Counted from the stretch's first letter, positions 17,135-25,779 are shown. The stretch: DNA of 42,465 nt from Candidatus Paralachnospira caecorum (GCA_904379015.1 CAJFHG010000021.1:1-42465); one strand, 5' to 3'. The notes: generated by a model not told the origin, from the sequence alone. Translations and numbers: made by a program.

Positions 17135-19035
17135 TATTAAAAAATCTTCACGTTTCCGGCTTCGGAACCTTCATACAGAAGGATTTTTCCTTCTCCGAGG
17201 GAATCAATGTCATATACGGCGAAAACGGATCGGGAAAATCCACGCTTCACGCCTGTCTGAAAAGCATGCTCTTCGGCATGGAGCGCGGCCGGGGAAAAGC
17301 GGCCCGGCACGATGCCTACTCCCGTTATTATCCCTGGAACGGCGCTTCCGCATACGGAGGATCTCTGTCCATATCCCTGGGAGAGGAAGATTATTTCATC
17401 GAGCGGGTATTTGACATCAGGAACAAATCCGTCACGCTGCGGCGCCATGACAGCGGCCGCGTGATCGGATCCGACCAGGAATGCATCGACCGCCTTCTCG
17501 GCTCTCTCACCGAGGAAACCTACCGCAATACCATCAGCATCGGACAGATGAACGCGAAAACGGACGTTTCTCTCAACACGGTCCTGAAAAACCATCTGTC
17601 CAGCGTCGCCCTGGCCGGCGCCTCTACCCTGGATGTCACCAGGGCCCTGGCTTCTCTGAAGGAACAGAAAAAACTGCTCCGGCAGCAGATCGATCCGGAG
17701 GCTTCCTCCCGTTACCAGGCTCTGTTTCAGGAAATCTGCGAAATCGAAGACCACCTGAAAGCCATGAGCGGCCGTTCCGACCAGGCGGAATCAAATGCCA
17801 GAAAGCTGGAGGCTGCCCTGGCCGCGGAAAACAGCCGGCGGGAAACGCTGGATCAGCGCCTGAAGGAAACGCAGACAGAAGCGGCCGGGAAAAGTCTCTC
17901 CGGCATCAAGGACACCCGGCTTTACCGGGAACGGCTGCAGGACGCCTGGAGCACATGGCAGGCCGCGTTCTATGAGCGCAGCAAGCCCCGGAAGCGCCGC
18001 CCCCGGCTGCGGGATATGATCCCGGGACTCCTGTCCTTCCTGATCTTCTTCTGCCTGGGCCTCGGCACCGCCTTTTACGAAGCGCTTCCGTTTACGGACA
18101 CGCCCTTTCCCTTCCCCAGGCCGCCTTTTGTGATCGGATTTTTCTCTGCCTCCGCGGTCTGCCTGCTGATCACTTTTATTCTGTCTGTCCGCTCCGGAAA
18201 ACCCGTTTCCGGCTCCGACGGCGTGCTTCCCGAGACCGCGCACTTTCTGGAGCACGAGTTCCTTTCCCACCTGTCCTCCTCGGATATCATTCCGGAGAAC
18301 AAAAAGGCGCTGGACAGAAAAATCGATGAATACGACAGACTGCTGCAGAAACTGGAGCAGATCCGCGCTGCCGCGGACGCCTCGCTGAAAAAGACCGTCG
18401 CGCTGCAGGAACAGCTCCGCACAGCCCAGGCCGAGGTGAGCAGGTGCCAGAAAGAAGCATGGGAATATGAGCAGACCTGCAAACGCCTCTCCGAACTGGA
18501 GGACCAGAAGACGGCTCTGGGACGCACCATGGAACGCAACCGGGAACTGGGGGAAAAGATCCGGGCCGTGACCCTGGCGGAGGAGACCATCTCTTCTCTT
18601 TCCTCCAGGATCCATGAAACCTTCAGCCCCGTACTGAACAGCAGAGTCTCTGAAATCATCCGATCAGTCACAGGAAGCGCCTGCGACGCCGTCTTCATCG
18701 ACGAGGATCTGAGCGTCACCCTGCGGGCCGGCGGCCGCAGCATCCCCCTGGAGTCCTTAAGCCGCGGAACGATCGAACAGATTTACCTGGCGCTGCGCAT
18801 CAGCGCCGCGGAGATCCTGTGCCCCGACATGACGCCGCCCCTTCTGCTGGATGATACCTTCGCCTATTACGACGACGCCCGGCTGGAAAACACCCTGAAA
18901 TGGCTGGCCGAGCATTATCCGGGCCAGGTGCTCCTGTTTACCTGTCACAGACGCGAAGCGTCTGTGCTCTCCCGGATGGGCGCTCCCTATCATTTTATTT
19001 CCCTTGGCCAGCAGCCGGACAGAGCCCTTCCCTGA
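17131..19035 (+). CDS. SbcC/YhaN-like AAA ATPase with membrane segments
   Basis: A 634-aa ATPase of the Rad50/SbcC/YhaN type. N-terminal half-domain has Walker A GENGSGKST (residues 30-38); the C-terminal half has the ABC-like signature LSRGTIEQIYLALRI, Walker B PLLLDDTFAYYD and a following TCHRRE switch region. Coiled-coil arms lie about residues 195-260 and 385-490. Between them are two hydrophobic segments near 300-322 and 332-353, which would tether the complex to the membrane; Bacillus YhaN (about 960 aa by memory) is longer, so the arms here are short. Encoded 4 nt overlapping the nuclease gene. Confidence 0.88.
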   Translation: MILKNLHVSGFGTFIQKDFSFSEGINVIYGENGSGKSTLHACLKSMLFGMERGRGKAARHDAYSRYYPWNGASAYGGSLSISLGEEDYFIERVFDIRNKSVTLRRHDSGRVIGSDQECIDRLLGSLTEETYRNTISIGQMNAKTDVSLNTVLKNHLSSVALAGASTLDVTRALASLKEQKKLLRQQIDPEASSRYQALFQEICEIEDHLKAMSGRSDQAESNARKLEAALAAENSRRETLDQRLKETQTEAAGKSLSGIKDTRLYRERLQDAWSTWQAAFYERSKPRKRRPRLRDMIPGLLSFLIFFCLGLGTAFYEALPFTDTPFPFPRPPFVIGFFSASAVCLLITFILSVRSGKPVSGSDGVLPETAHFLEHEFLSHLSSSDIIPENKKALDRKIDEYDRLLQKLEQIRAAADASLKKTVALQEQLRTAQAEVSRCQKEAWEYEQTCKRLSELEDQKTALGRTMERNRELGEKIRAVTLAEETISSLSSRIHETFSPVLNSRVSEIIRSVTGSACDAVFIDEDLSVTLRAGGRSIPLESLSRGTIEQIYLALRISAAEILCPDMTPPLLLDDTFAYYDDARLENTLKWLAEHYPGQVLLFTCHRREASVLSRMGAPYHFISLGQQPDRALP

Positions 19036-19076
19036 TAAAAAGACAGGCACGGCAGCCGCTTGGCGGGCTTATCGCA

Positions 19077-19127
19077 CAAAAAAGGATGTTTGAGACAAAT
19101 CCATTTTTGTCCTGACATCCTTTTCTT
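19077..19127. terminator. Bidirectional terminator between yhaN and prs
   Basis: AAAGGATGT (19081-19089) pairs with ACATCCTTT (19115-19123), with an inner GACAAA/TTTGTC stem; an A run precedes and a T run follows, so it works for both converging genes. Confidence 0.8.
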
Positions 19128-19135
19128 TCGTAGCT

Positions 19136-20341
19136 TTATTTCCGCGGACCGTCCTGCTGCTCCGCTTTCATCTCTCCGTTTCTGTACCGCTCCAGCAGAC
19201 GGTTGATCCTGTCTGTAGGATTCAGCAGATGGTTCAGTGAAACATCATGGTTCATATAATCCACCAGCAGCGCGATATATTTGCTCATATCCACATCGAT
19301 ATAATAGGGTTTCGCCAGAAGTTCCGGCGGCTGATAGATCAGGTTGGTCGTCAGCATCCTGTCGATCAGGCCGTTTTCATAATATTCATCGAATTTCTTC
19401 AGACCGCCCGTAAACAGTCCGAAAGTCGCGCAGATAAACACTTTTCTTGCCTTCCTGCGCTTCAGCTCTCTGGCCACCTCCATCACGCTGTCTCCGGAAG
19501 AAATCATATCGTCGATGATGATGACGTCCTTTCCCTCCACGGGAGCCCCCAGAAACTCATGGGCAACAATGGGATTTCTGCCGTTTATGATCTTCGTGTA
19601 ATCGCGGCGCTTATAAAACATGCCCACATCGAGACCAAGCACGTTGGCAAAATAAATGGCGCGCTTCATCCCGCCCTCGTCGGGGCTGATGACCATCATA
19701 TGGTCGCTGTCGATCTGAAGCTCCGTCTCATGCCTCAGAAGATGCTTGATGAACTGGTAGATCGGCTGCACCGTCTCAAAGCCCTTCAGGGGAATCGCGT
19801 TCTGCACCCGGGGATCATGGGCATCAAAGGTGATGATGTGATCCACTCCCATATACACCAGCTCCTGCAGAGCCAGGGCACAGTCAAGGGATTCTCTCCC
19901 GTTTCTCTTATGCTGCCTGCTCTCGTACAGGAACGGCATCACGACGGTAATCCTTCTGGCTTTTCCTCCCACGGCGGCAATGATCCGCTTCAGATTCTGA
20001 AAATGATCGTCCGGCGACATATGATTGATCTGGCCGCACAGAGAATACGTCAGACTGTAGTTGCAGACATCTACCATAATAAACAGGTCGTCTCCGCGCA
20101 CCGATTTGTCAATCACGCCCTTTGCCTCGCCCGATCCGAATCTCGGTACATGGCTGTCTATGATATAGCTGTTTTTTTCATATTCCGAGAAAAGAACCGA
20201 CGTCTTGTGTTCATTCTGCCGTTTCTTTCTCCATTCGACCAGATAGGCATCCACCTTCCGCCCCAGCTCCTGACATCCGTCAATGGGTATCAGGCCCAGA
20301 GGCCCCACCGGTATGGTATTCAAATCATGCTCCTGCTGCAT
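19136..20341 (-). CDS. prs: Ribose-phosphate pyrophosphokinase
   Basis: A 401-aa PRPP synthetase (ribose 5-phosphate + ATP to PRPP + AMP). The PRPP-binding loop is plain: VIIIDDMISSGDSVMEVA. Other family pieces are VVMPFLYESRQHKR, ITFDAHDPRVQNAIPL and VISPDEGGMKRAIYFA. It is about 80 residues longer than the classic 315-aa enzyme, with an N-terminal extension before the first conserved segment and a longer tail, a divergent form that I associate with clostridia. ATG 20341 is chosen since GGAGGG lies 9-10 nt upstream; the open frame to 20530 runs through the promoter. Confidence 0.93.
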   Translation of the reverse strand: MQQEHDLNTIPVGPLGLIPIDGCQELGRKVDAYLVEWRKKRQNEHKTSVLFSEYEKNSYIIDSHVPRFGSGEAKGVIDKSVRGDDLFIMVDVCNYSLTYSLCGQINHMSPDDHFQNLKRIIAAVGGKARRITVVMPFLYESRQHKRNGRESLDCALALQELVYMGVDHIITFDAHDPRVQNAIPLKGFETVQPIYQFIKHLLRHETELQIDSDHMMVISPDEGGMKRAIYFANVLGLDVGMFYKRRDYTKIINGRNPIVAHEFLGAPVEGKDVIIIDDMISSGDSVMEVARELKRRKARKVFICATFGLFTGGLKKFDEYYENGLIDRMLTTNLIYQPPELLAKPYYIDVDMSKYIALLVDYMNHDVSLNHLLNPTDRINRLLERYRNGEMKAEQQDGPRK

Positions 20342-20501
20342 TCTTTTTATCCCTCCTGCGTCTGGCTGCACGTTTCCGGCCAGTCCTGCGCGCTTCTCTT
20401 TTGACTGATATGAACGAAAATCCAAAGAGCCCTGCGGCGCGTTCCAAAGCCGGCCCGGCCGGCTTCCGCATCTTTCTGCAGCCGCATGTCTCCCATTTAA
20501 A

Positions 20502-20530
20502 AGGGTAACATTGCCACTTTGGAAAGTCAA
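20502..20530 (-). promoter_or_regulatory. Candidate promoter of prs
   Basis: TTGACT (20525-20530), 17-bp spacer with TG at the extended -10 position, and TACCCT (20502-20507). It would give a 5' leader of roughly 150 nt. A second TTGACT stands 12 bp further upstream. Confidence 0.5.
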
Positions 20531-20554
20531 GATAAAGTCAACTTTTTTTAAAAT

Positions 20555-21553
20555 TCACCTTAATTTTTCCGCCAGCTTTTTCTTGATGCGGATGTCCCCT
20601 CCGAAAAGGGGAATGACCCGGTAGCTGCTGATGATCCTGGAAAATATCCGTTCCGAATAAAGATCCCGGAGCTCATTCATCGTCAGATTGGTGGAGATGA
20701 TCGTGGATTTTCCGCGCTGCTGCCTTGTGTTGATGCAGTAAAACAGCTCCGCGTTGGTAAAACTGTTGGTCAGCTCCGTCCCCAGATCATCGATGATCAG
20801 AAGACCGCACTCAAGAATACCCTGGTACTTCTCTTCCCGGTCTTCCTCGCCATGCTCAAACCGCTTGTCGGAAATCATCTGGAACAGATCCGCCGATGTC
20901 AGATAAAGCACGGCCTCCGCGCGGCCCAGCAGCTCGCAGGCAATGCAGTTGGTCAGAAAAGTCTTCCCTGTGCCTGCCGGCCCCGTGAACAGGATATTTC
21001 CTCCTCCCTTCCCGAACCCTGCCGCGTAATTTCTGCATTCCTCCACCACTGCCTTCATATATTCATACTGGCTGATTTTCTTTTCTTCATTGATGATCAG
21101 ATTTTTATCATAATACTCAAAGCTGAGATGAGCGAAATTCTCGGTCTTCAGTATGTTCTGCAGGTTGGACTGACCGTAAAGGAGTTCGATCTGGGCCTGT
21201 CTCAGGCACCTGCATTTTTTTCCGTCCACATATCCTCTGTCCCTGCACAGCGGACAGGTATAGACCGGCTCCATATAGTCCCGGGGAAAGCCGCCCATGG
21301 CCAGGAGCGCTTCTTTTTCTTCCTTCAGCTCTCTGAGCTTGAACCGGAGACGCTCCAGAGCGTCCTCCTCTCCTCCCAGAAGGCGCTTCGCCTGCTCCAG
21401 CGCCACCGCGCCGATCTCTCTGTCGAATTTTTCCATCCGGGGAATGGCCCGGTAAACCTCCCGGATCCGTTCCTCCTGCTTATGCCGGTTATCCAGCCGC
21501 CGCTTTTCAAAACTTCTCATCACAGCGTCATACTGCGCGTTGGTAAGTGCCAC
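20555..21553 (-). CDS. DnaI/DnaC-like helicase loader ATPase
   Basis: A 332-aa AAA+ protein. An N-terminal part has a four-cysteine zinc site (Cys100, 103, 114, 116; CPLCRDRGYV...KCRC) as in Firmicute DnaI; the AAA+ domain shows Walker A GPAGTGKT (191-198), Walker B LLIIDDLGTE near 240, sensor-1 region STIISTNLT and an arginine-finger region YSERIFSRI. Such proteins load the replicative helicase at origins and restart sites. GTG start with GGGAGG 7 nt before. It follows the DnaD-like gene by 35 nt, the expected loader operon. Confidence 0.92.
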   Translation of the reverse strand: MALTNAQYDAVMRSFEKRRLDNRHKQEERIREVYRAIPRMEKFDREIGAVALEQAKRLLGGEEDALERLRFKLRELKEEKEALLAMGGFPRDYMEPVYTCPLCRDRGYVDGKKCRCLRQAQIELLYGQSNLQNILKTENFAHLSFEYYDKNLIINEEKKISQYEYMKAVVEECRNYAAGFGKGGGNILFTGPAGTGKTFLTNCIACELLGRAEAVLYLTSADLFQMISDKRFEHGEEDREEKYQGILECGLLIIDDLGTELTNSFTNAELFYCINTRQQRGKSTIISTNLTMNELRDLYSERIFSRIISSYRVIPLFGGDIRIKKKLAEKLR

Positions 21554-21588
21554 TTGTCTTCCTCCCTGCTGCCGTCAGCGCCGCCGTC

Positions 21589-22734
21589 TCAGATCCCGTT
21601 GATCTGCTTGAGCAGCTCGTCACAGTCATAATCCCGCTCCGTAAAATTGTGGAACCGGTTGGTGTTTTTCGCCGCCTCTCTGTCCGCGGTCCTTTTTCTG
21701 GCGCCGCCTTTTCCGCCCTTCGCCTCCGCCGGTTTCGGGTCCAGCCTGCTGATGTCCTCTTTTTCACGGATCCCCTTCTCCTTCCAGTCCCGCAGGATCC
21801 TGTCCGCATATTCAAAGCTGGGCTGGTGGATGGTCCGCATGGTCTTGTCACAGGCCTCCAGGACCATATCTACAGAAAACCCGTAATCATGGAACCACTG
21901 GTCGATCATCTGCCGTTCTCCGGCCGCCGGGTTCCTGCCTCCCAGGCCGAAGGCCTTCAGCACCGCATAGGTATTTTTCCCACCCGCGGCAGTCTCCGCC
22001 TTGGCCTGCTCTACCGTGCGGATCCCCCGGACATTCCAGTCGAGGGCGACGGTCTCAATATAACGCATGCTCTTATGGCCCCCGGAAACACAGTACTCGA
22101 TCAGATACTCCAGAAGCTCCGCCGGCATCCCCACGGTACTGTACAGGTTTGCCAGCACGTCACAGTCTCTCGCGGTCAGATTTTTCTGGGTATACCGCCC
22201 GGCCAGATAAAGCAGCTGGCAGAACGCCTCATCTTCCTTCAGGATCTGAAGATCCGGCCGGGGACGTTTTTCCGCGTCCGGCGCGTTTCCCGCCGCCGGT
22301 TCTGCTCCGGCAGCCTTCGGCTCCGTCCCGTCTCCCCGTCTGCCCGGGAAGACGCCCTCCGGCTGTCCCTCCGCCGGCCCCGGAGCCTGTCCCTGGTCGA
22401 GGGCCGCGGCGGTTTCAGCAGCAGCCGCCGCTTCCCCGTCCGGCCCCGGCTGAAGAATGATCCCCCTCAGCGCCCCGTCCGCTCCGTACTCCAGCTTTAG
22501 AAGCTTCATCTTCTCCCAGTATTTCAGTGCGCGCAGCACATCCTTCTCCGTATTGTTCAGTACATCCGCCAGACGGGAAACTGACAGGCCGCCTTCCCCG
22601 GACGCCTGCCGCAGAAGGATCAGATACACTTTCACAAATTCCCCGTTCGCCTCTGGTAGGAACTGGTCGATAAACCAGTCCGGCACCATCGTTACGCCGC
22701 TGTCCTGCCGGTTCACCAAAAATAATCCTGCCAT
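21589..22734 (-). CDS. DnaD-domain replication initiation protein
   Basis: A 381-aa DnaD/DnaB-type protein. The N-terminus is a winged-helix module (DWFIDQFLPEANGEFVKVYLILLRQ, then a wing ending ...DGALRGIIL). After a Gly/Ala/Pro-rich linker (about 115-165) come two DnaD-like helical domains, the second closing with the YADRILRDWKEKGI motif typical for DNA-binding DnaD ends. These proteins remodel origin DNA and help the DnaI-like loader. GAGGTG lies before the ATG. Located immediately downstream of a DnaA-box cluster. Confidence 0.92.
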   Translation of the reverse strand: MAGLFLVNRQDSGVTMVPDWFIDQFLPEANGEFVKVYLILLRQASGEGGLSVSRLADVLNNTEKDVLRALKYWEKMKLLKLEYGADGALRGIILQPGPDGEAAAAAETAAALDQGQAPGPAEGQPEGVFPGRRGDGTEPKAAGAEPAAGNAPDAEKRPRPDLQILKEDEAFCQLLYLAGRYTQKNLTARDCDVLANLYSTVGMPAELLEYLIEYCVSGGHKSMRYIETVALDWNVRGIRTVEQAKAETAAGGKNTYAVLKAFGLGGRNPAAGERQMIDQWFHDYGFSVDMVLEACDKTMRTIHQPSFEYADRILRDWKEKGIREKEDISRLDPKPAEAKGGKGGARKRTADREAAKNTNRFHNFTERDYDCDELLKQINGI

Positions 22735-22856
22735 GTTTTCACCTCTCTTGATGCCAAAGCCACTGCCGCTCGATCTTTACGCACATTATAACACACCCGG
22801 GGGAAAATGAGAACGGAAAAACCGGCGCCGGGTTTTCCACATCCGCGGACGAATGC

Positions 22857-23091
22857 TGTGGATTTTCCTTGTGGATATTGTGGCTTTTGTGGATAACCTG
22901 TCTGCCCCTCCTGATTTTCTCCTTCTTTTCCCCGAAAAACGTCGAATTTACAAGATAGTTATGTATTTAACAACTTGTGGATAAAGTTGAAAAATCCACA
23001 TACTTTTCCCCAAAAATTGTTGATAAACATGTGGATATTGTGGATAACTATCTAAAATACCCGTAAAATAAGGCTTTCTGAGTGTGGATAA
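22857..23091. promoter_or_regulatory. Cluster of DnaA boxes
   Basis: Four perfect TGTGGATAA boxes, all in the same orientation, lie at 22888-22896, 22976-22984, 23039-23047 and 23083-23091. Single-mismatch copies are at 22870-22878, 23018-23026 and 23030-23038, and weaker ones at 22857-22865 and 22992-23000 (opposite strand). AT-rich spacers lie between them. DnaA is the established binder of TTATCCACA. dnaA itself is not here, so a regulatory or titration site is more likely than the main origin. Confidence 0.85.
22945..22973 (-). promoter_or_regulatory. Candidate dnaD-dnaI promoter within the DnaA boxes
   Basis: TTGTTA (22968-22973), 17-bp spacer, TAAATT (22945-22950) on the minus strand. 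A perfect DnaA box ends 2 bp upstream of the -35, so bound DnaA would touch RNA polymerase. The -10 has two mismatches. Confidence 0.4.
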
Positions 23092-23153
23092 AAATTTTTC
23101 CCGGATTTTTTCTGTTTCCCGGAATCCGTCCCTCTGTGAAACCGCCGGCCGCG

Positions 23154-23180
23154 TCTCCTGGAAACGCAGTTTCCAGGAGA
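23154..23180. repeat. Perfect hairpin sharing the core of the intergenic repeats
   Basis: TCTCCTGGAAAC and GTTTCCAGGAGA form a 12-bp stem with loop GCA. The centre GGAAACGCAGTTTCC is the same as in the repeats at 13.0 and 30.8 kb, but the outer arms differ. It has no adjacent T run and is an uncertain terminator for murC. Confidence 0.6.
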
Positions 23181-23258
23181 CGGAAAAAAGCTGCACTGGG
23201 CAGATACCCGGCACAGCCATCTCTCCTGTTTCCGCTTCTTTCCTGATTCCGCAGAGCA

Positions 23259-24644
23259 TCACGACAGTCCCAGCAGATTTTCTCCGATCTTCACCACATC
23301 TCCGGCTCCCATTGTGATCAGCAGCTCGCCGGGAACCAGCTTCTCCAGCAGAAAATTTTCTATTTCATCAAAGGTTTCAAAATAATGCGCCTTTTTCCCC
23401 AACGCCTCCAGCTCCGCGGCAAGATCGGCAGAGCTGATCCCCAGATCGTCCGTCTCTCTGGCCGGGTAGATCTTTGCCAGCACCACCTCGTCAGCCAGGG
23501 CCAGAGCCCGGGCAAACTCCTTCAGGAGCGCCTTGGTCCGGGTATAGGTATGGGGCTGAAACACACACCAGATTTTCTTTTGATCCAGCTTTCTGGCCGC
23601 CAGCAGCGTTGCCCGTATCTCATCAGGATGGTGCGCGTAATCATCCACCACCGTAACGCCGCCCAGGGTTCCCTTGAACTCAAACCGGCGTTCTGTGCCC
23701 GTATATCCGTCCAGCCCTTTTTCAACAGCCTCCTCCGGCAGGCCCAGCACATCGCCCACCGCCGCCGCCGCCAGGGCATTCGCCACATTATGCTCTCCCG
23801 GCACCTCCAGATCGATATGTCCGATCCGGACGCCTTTTCTGACAATGTCAAACGAAGCGAATCCCTTCTCATTATAACGGATCTGCTCCGCCTGATAATC
23901 CGCCTGCCTGTTTTCCAGGGCAAAGGTGACCACCCGGCAGGAGGTGTCTCCCAGGATCTCCTCATAATCGGGGATATCCCCGTTGATGATCAGCGTGCCT
24001 CCCTCCGGAAGCAGCTTCACAAATGTATGGAATGAATCTCTGATATCCGCCAGGTCCCGGAAAAAGTCCAGATGATCCTCCCGGATATTGAGGATCACCT
24101 CCACCGTCGGGAACAGGGCATGATAACTGTTGGTATATTCACAGGCTTCCGTCACAAAACAGCCGTCCTGTCCGATCCTCACGTTGCCTCCGATGCTGTG
24201 CAGGATCCCGCCCACCGATATGGTCGGATCTGCGCCGGCCGCCAGCAGGATCTCTGTCACCATGGAAGTGGTCGTCGTCTTCCCGTGCGTGCCGGCGATC
24301 GCTACGGCATCCTGATAATTCCGCATGATCTGTCCCAGCAGCTGGGCTCTCGTCAGGACCGGAATGCCCCGGCGCACCGCTTCCGCCAGCTCCGGATTAT
24401 CCTCATGCACCGCCGCTGTATACACCACAACATCCACATCCTCCGCGAGATTGGAGGCCCTCTGCCCTCTGTAGACCACAGCCCCGTCATCCTGAAGATG
24501 CTCCGTCAGAGTATTTTCCGCCGAGTCAGAGCCGCTGACCCGAAATCCTCTGGCCAGCAGGATCTCGGCCAGGCCGCTCATGCTGATTCCGCCGATCCCA
24601 ATAAAATGTACTGCCGCAGGTTTTCTAAAATCTATCTGATACAT
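23259..24644 (-). CDS. murC: UDP-N-acetylmuramate--L-alanine ligase MurC
   Basis: A 461-aa cytosolic ligase adding the first amino acid to UDP-MurNAc. Motifs: nucleotide-sugar loop GIGGISMSGLAEIL at residue 16, ATP loop AGTHGKTTTTSM near 117, EACEYTNSY, ILNIREDHLDFF, and the C-terminal VVDDYAHHPDEI with FQPHTYTRTK. The normal length and order of the three Mur-ligase domains are intact. AAAGGG precedes the ATG. Single gene unit with its own promoter. Confidence 0.98.
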   Translation of the reverse strand: MYQIDFRKPAAVHFIGIGGISMSGLAEILLARGFRVSGSDSAENTLTEHLQDDGAVVYRGQRASNLAEDVDVVVYTAAVHEDNPELAEAVRRGIPVLTRAQLLGQIMRNYQDAVAIAGTHGKTTTTSMVTEILLAAGADPTISVGGILHSIGGNVRIGQDGCFVTEACEYTNSYHALFPTVEVILNIREDHLDFFRDLADIRDSFHTFVKLLPEGGTLIINGDIPDYEEILGDTSCRVVTFALENRQADYQAEQIRYNEKGFASFDIVRKGVRIGHIDLEVPGEHNVANALAAAAVGDVLGLPEEAVEKGLDGYTGTERRFEFKGTLGGVTVVDDYAHHPDEIRATLLAARKLDQKKIWCVFQPHTYTRTKALLKEFARALALADEVVLAKIYPARETDDLGISSADLAAELEALGKKAHYFETFDEIENFLLEKLVPGELLITMGAGDVVKIGENLLGLS

Positions 24645-24739
24645 CGCTGAATCCCTTTCTCATCATCCATCCGGCTGCTTCCGTCCCGGCGCTTCCGCAG
24701 GCGACGGCTCCGGCCGGCAGGCGCCCGTTTTTTCTCCTT

Positions 24740-24768
24740 ATTATATCATAAAAGGCAGCATCTTCCAA
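24740..24768 (-). promoter_or_regulatory. Promoter of murC
   Basis: TTGGAA (24763-24768), 17-bp spacer and a perfect TATAAT (24740-24745) on the minus strand, about 95 nt before the start codon. Confidence 0.75.
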
Positions 24769-24829
24769 CACTGTCTTACGGGGCCTTCGCTTCCCGTCCT
24801 CACGTCCATATTTTATACTGTCCATTTTC

Positions 24830-25175
24830 CGGGGCCGGCATACCGGTTTTCATCCTGCTCTTCCGCGGCCGGATCCGGAATTATACGGTGTCTGCCCCGA
24901 AAATCGCGCCCCGGTACCGGTTCAGGACGGCCAGGAGCAGATATCCCAGACCGCGCCGCCGCCCAGAATATCAGCCAGAAGACACCCGCGAAGACTCCGG
25001 GAACGGCCGCGGGCGTAAAAAACGGCAGGACCGTAAGGGCCTCTGAAATCCTGAACTGAACCGGTCCAAAGGAAACCGGGGCAAACGCCATCGTGATGAT
25101 CACATAGACAGCCGCGATCACGGCTCCCTGAACGGTCAGCAGCACGGCTTTTGATGATCTGTTGTTTCTGTTCAT
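24830..25175 (-). pseudogene. Broken QueT-family transporter gene
   Basis: The first about 60 codons match QueT-type (queuosine precursor) ECF membrane subunits: a helix (AVLLTVQGAVIAAVYVIITM), AFAPVSFGPVQFRISEALTVLPFF and TPAAVPGVFAG. Then the frame shifts: the family continuation GCLLADILGGGAVWD is in the next frame, which ends after CSWPS, and a helix-like GYLLLAVLNRYRG is in the third frame ending at a TAA about 24888. A functional QueT has five or six helices and about 160 aa, so the middle is lost. AAAGGAG is 11 nt before the ATG, 21 nt after the shikimate-kinase-like gene. No preQ1 riboswitch is seen here. Confidence 0.7.
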
Positions 25176-25196
25176 GAACCCGACTGCTCCTTTGGC

Positions 25197-25712
25197 TTAT
25201 CTTCCCCACTCAACCATGGCTCTCAGCTCGTCCACCACCTGCCCGCTGGTCTTTCCGGTTTCATCGATGGTAACGTCCGCGTATTTTTCATAGATCGGAA
25301 CTCTCTCATGATACAGGTCGAGGAGCGTCATGCCGTCCTTCAGAGCCACGCCTCTGTCCTTCAGATTGCCCAGGCGCCGCTCCAGGTCTTCATAGCTGAT
25401 CTTCAGATACACGACCGTTCCGATCTCTTTCAGATGCTCCATGGCAGAAGGGCCGTAAATCACGCTCCCGCCGGGGGCGATCACCGCTTTTTTCACCTGA
25501 ATGTCCCGGTTTACCTGCTCTTCGATGGCAAGGAATCCGTCCAGCCCCTCCTCGGCAATGATCTCCTTGAGAAGACGTTTCTCCTGTTCCTGGATCAAAA
25601 TATCGCAGTCTATGAATTTATAGCCCAGCCGTTTCGCCAGCAGCACGCCGATGGTGCTCTTGCCGGAGGCCGGCATTCCGATCAGTGTAATATTGTCCCA
25701 GTTATAACCCAT
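25197..25712 (-). CDS. Shikimate-kinase-like P-loop kinase
   Basis: A 171-aa protein with the shikimate kinase fold: Walker A GMPASGKST (residues 12-20), DCD (35-37, where the substrate Asp34 sits in shikimate kinase), a GG motif at 81-82, a lid and an RVPIYEKYADVTID ending. But three shikimate-binding features differ: the Arg in FRxxE is Leu (FLAIE, 60-64), the GGG loop is GGS, and the lid RPLL is RGVA. It may phosphorylate another small molecule. GGAGG is 8 nt before the ATG. The gene follows the pyrophosphatase by 67 nt and precedes queT, an apparent operon. Confidence 0.75.
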   Translation of the reverse strand: MGYNWDNITLIGMPASGKSTIGVLLAKRLGYKFIDCDILIQEQEKRLLKEIIAEEGLDGFLAIEEQVNRDIQVKKAVIAPGGSVIYGPSAMEHLKEIGTVVYLKISYEDLERRLGNLKDRGVALKDGMTLLDLYHERVPIYEKYADVTIDETGKTSGQVVDELRAMVEWGR

Positions 25713-25779
25713 TTTCTTTTCCTCCCTGTTCTATTTCCTCCCGGCCTGCCGCCCCGATGTCCCGTATTCCGGACCGCGG

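Larger units (their letters stand above)
22735..23258. other. Non-coding interval with DnaA-box cluster, between murC and dnaD-like gene
   Basis: No gene is supported in these 524 bases. It holds the DnaA-box cluster, a candidate promoter and a perfect 12-bp-stem hairpin (23154-23180). The open frames crossing it have no ribosome binding sites and read through repeated box sequences. Confidence 0.7.

Noticed and set aside
22735-23258. Main replication origin oriC
   Set aside because: DnaA boxes are dense, but dnaA, dnaN, rpmH and rnpA are not present; no AT-rich unwinding element with the usual arrangement was clear. Left as a regulatory or titration site pending GC skew.
24645-25300. preQ1 riboswitch for the queT-like gene
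   Set aside because: Only 21 nt separate queT from the upstream gene and no preQ1 aptamer sequence was seen nearby.
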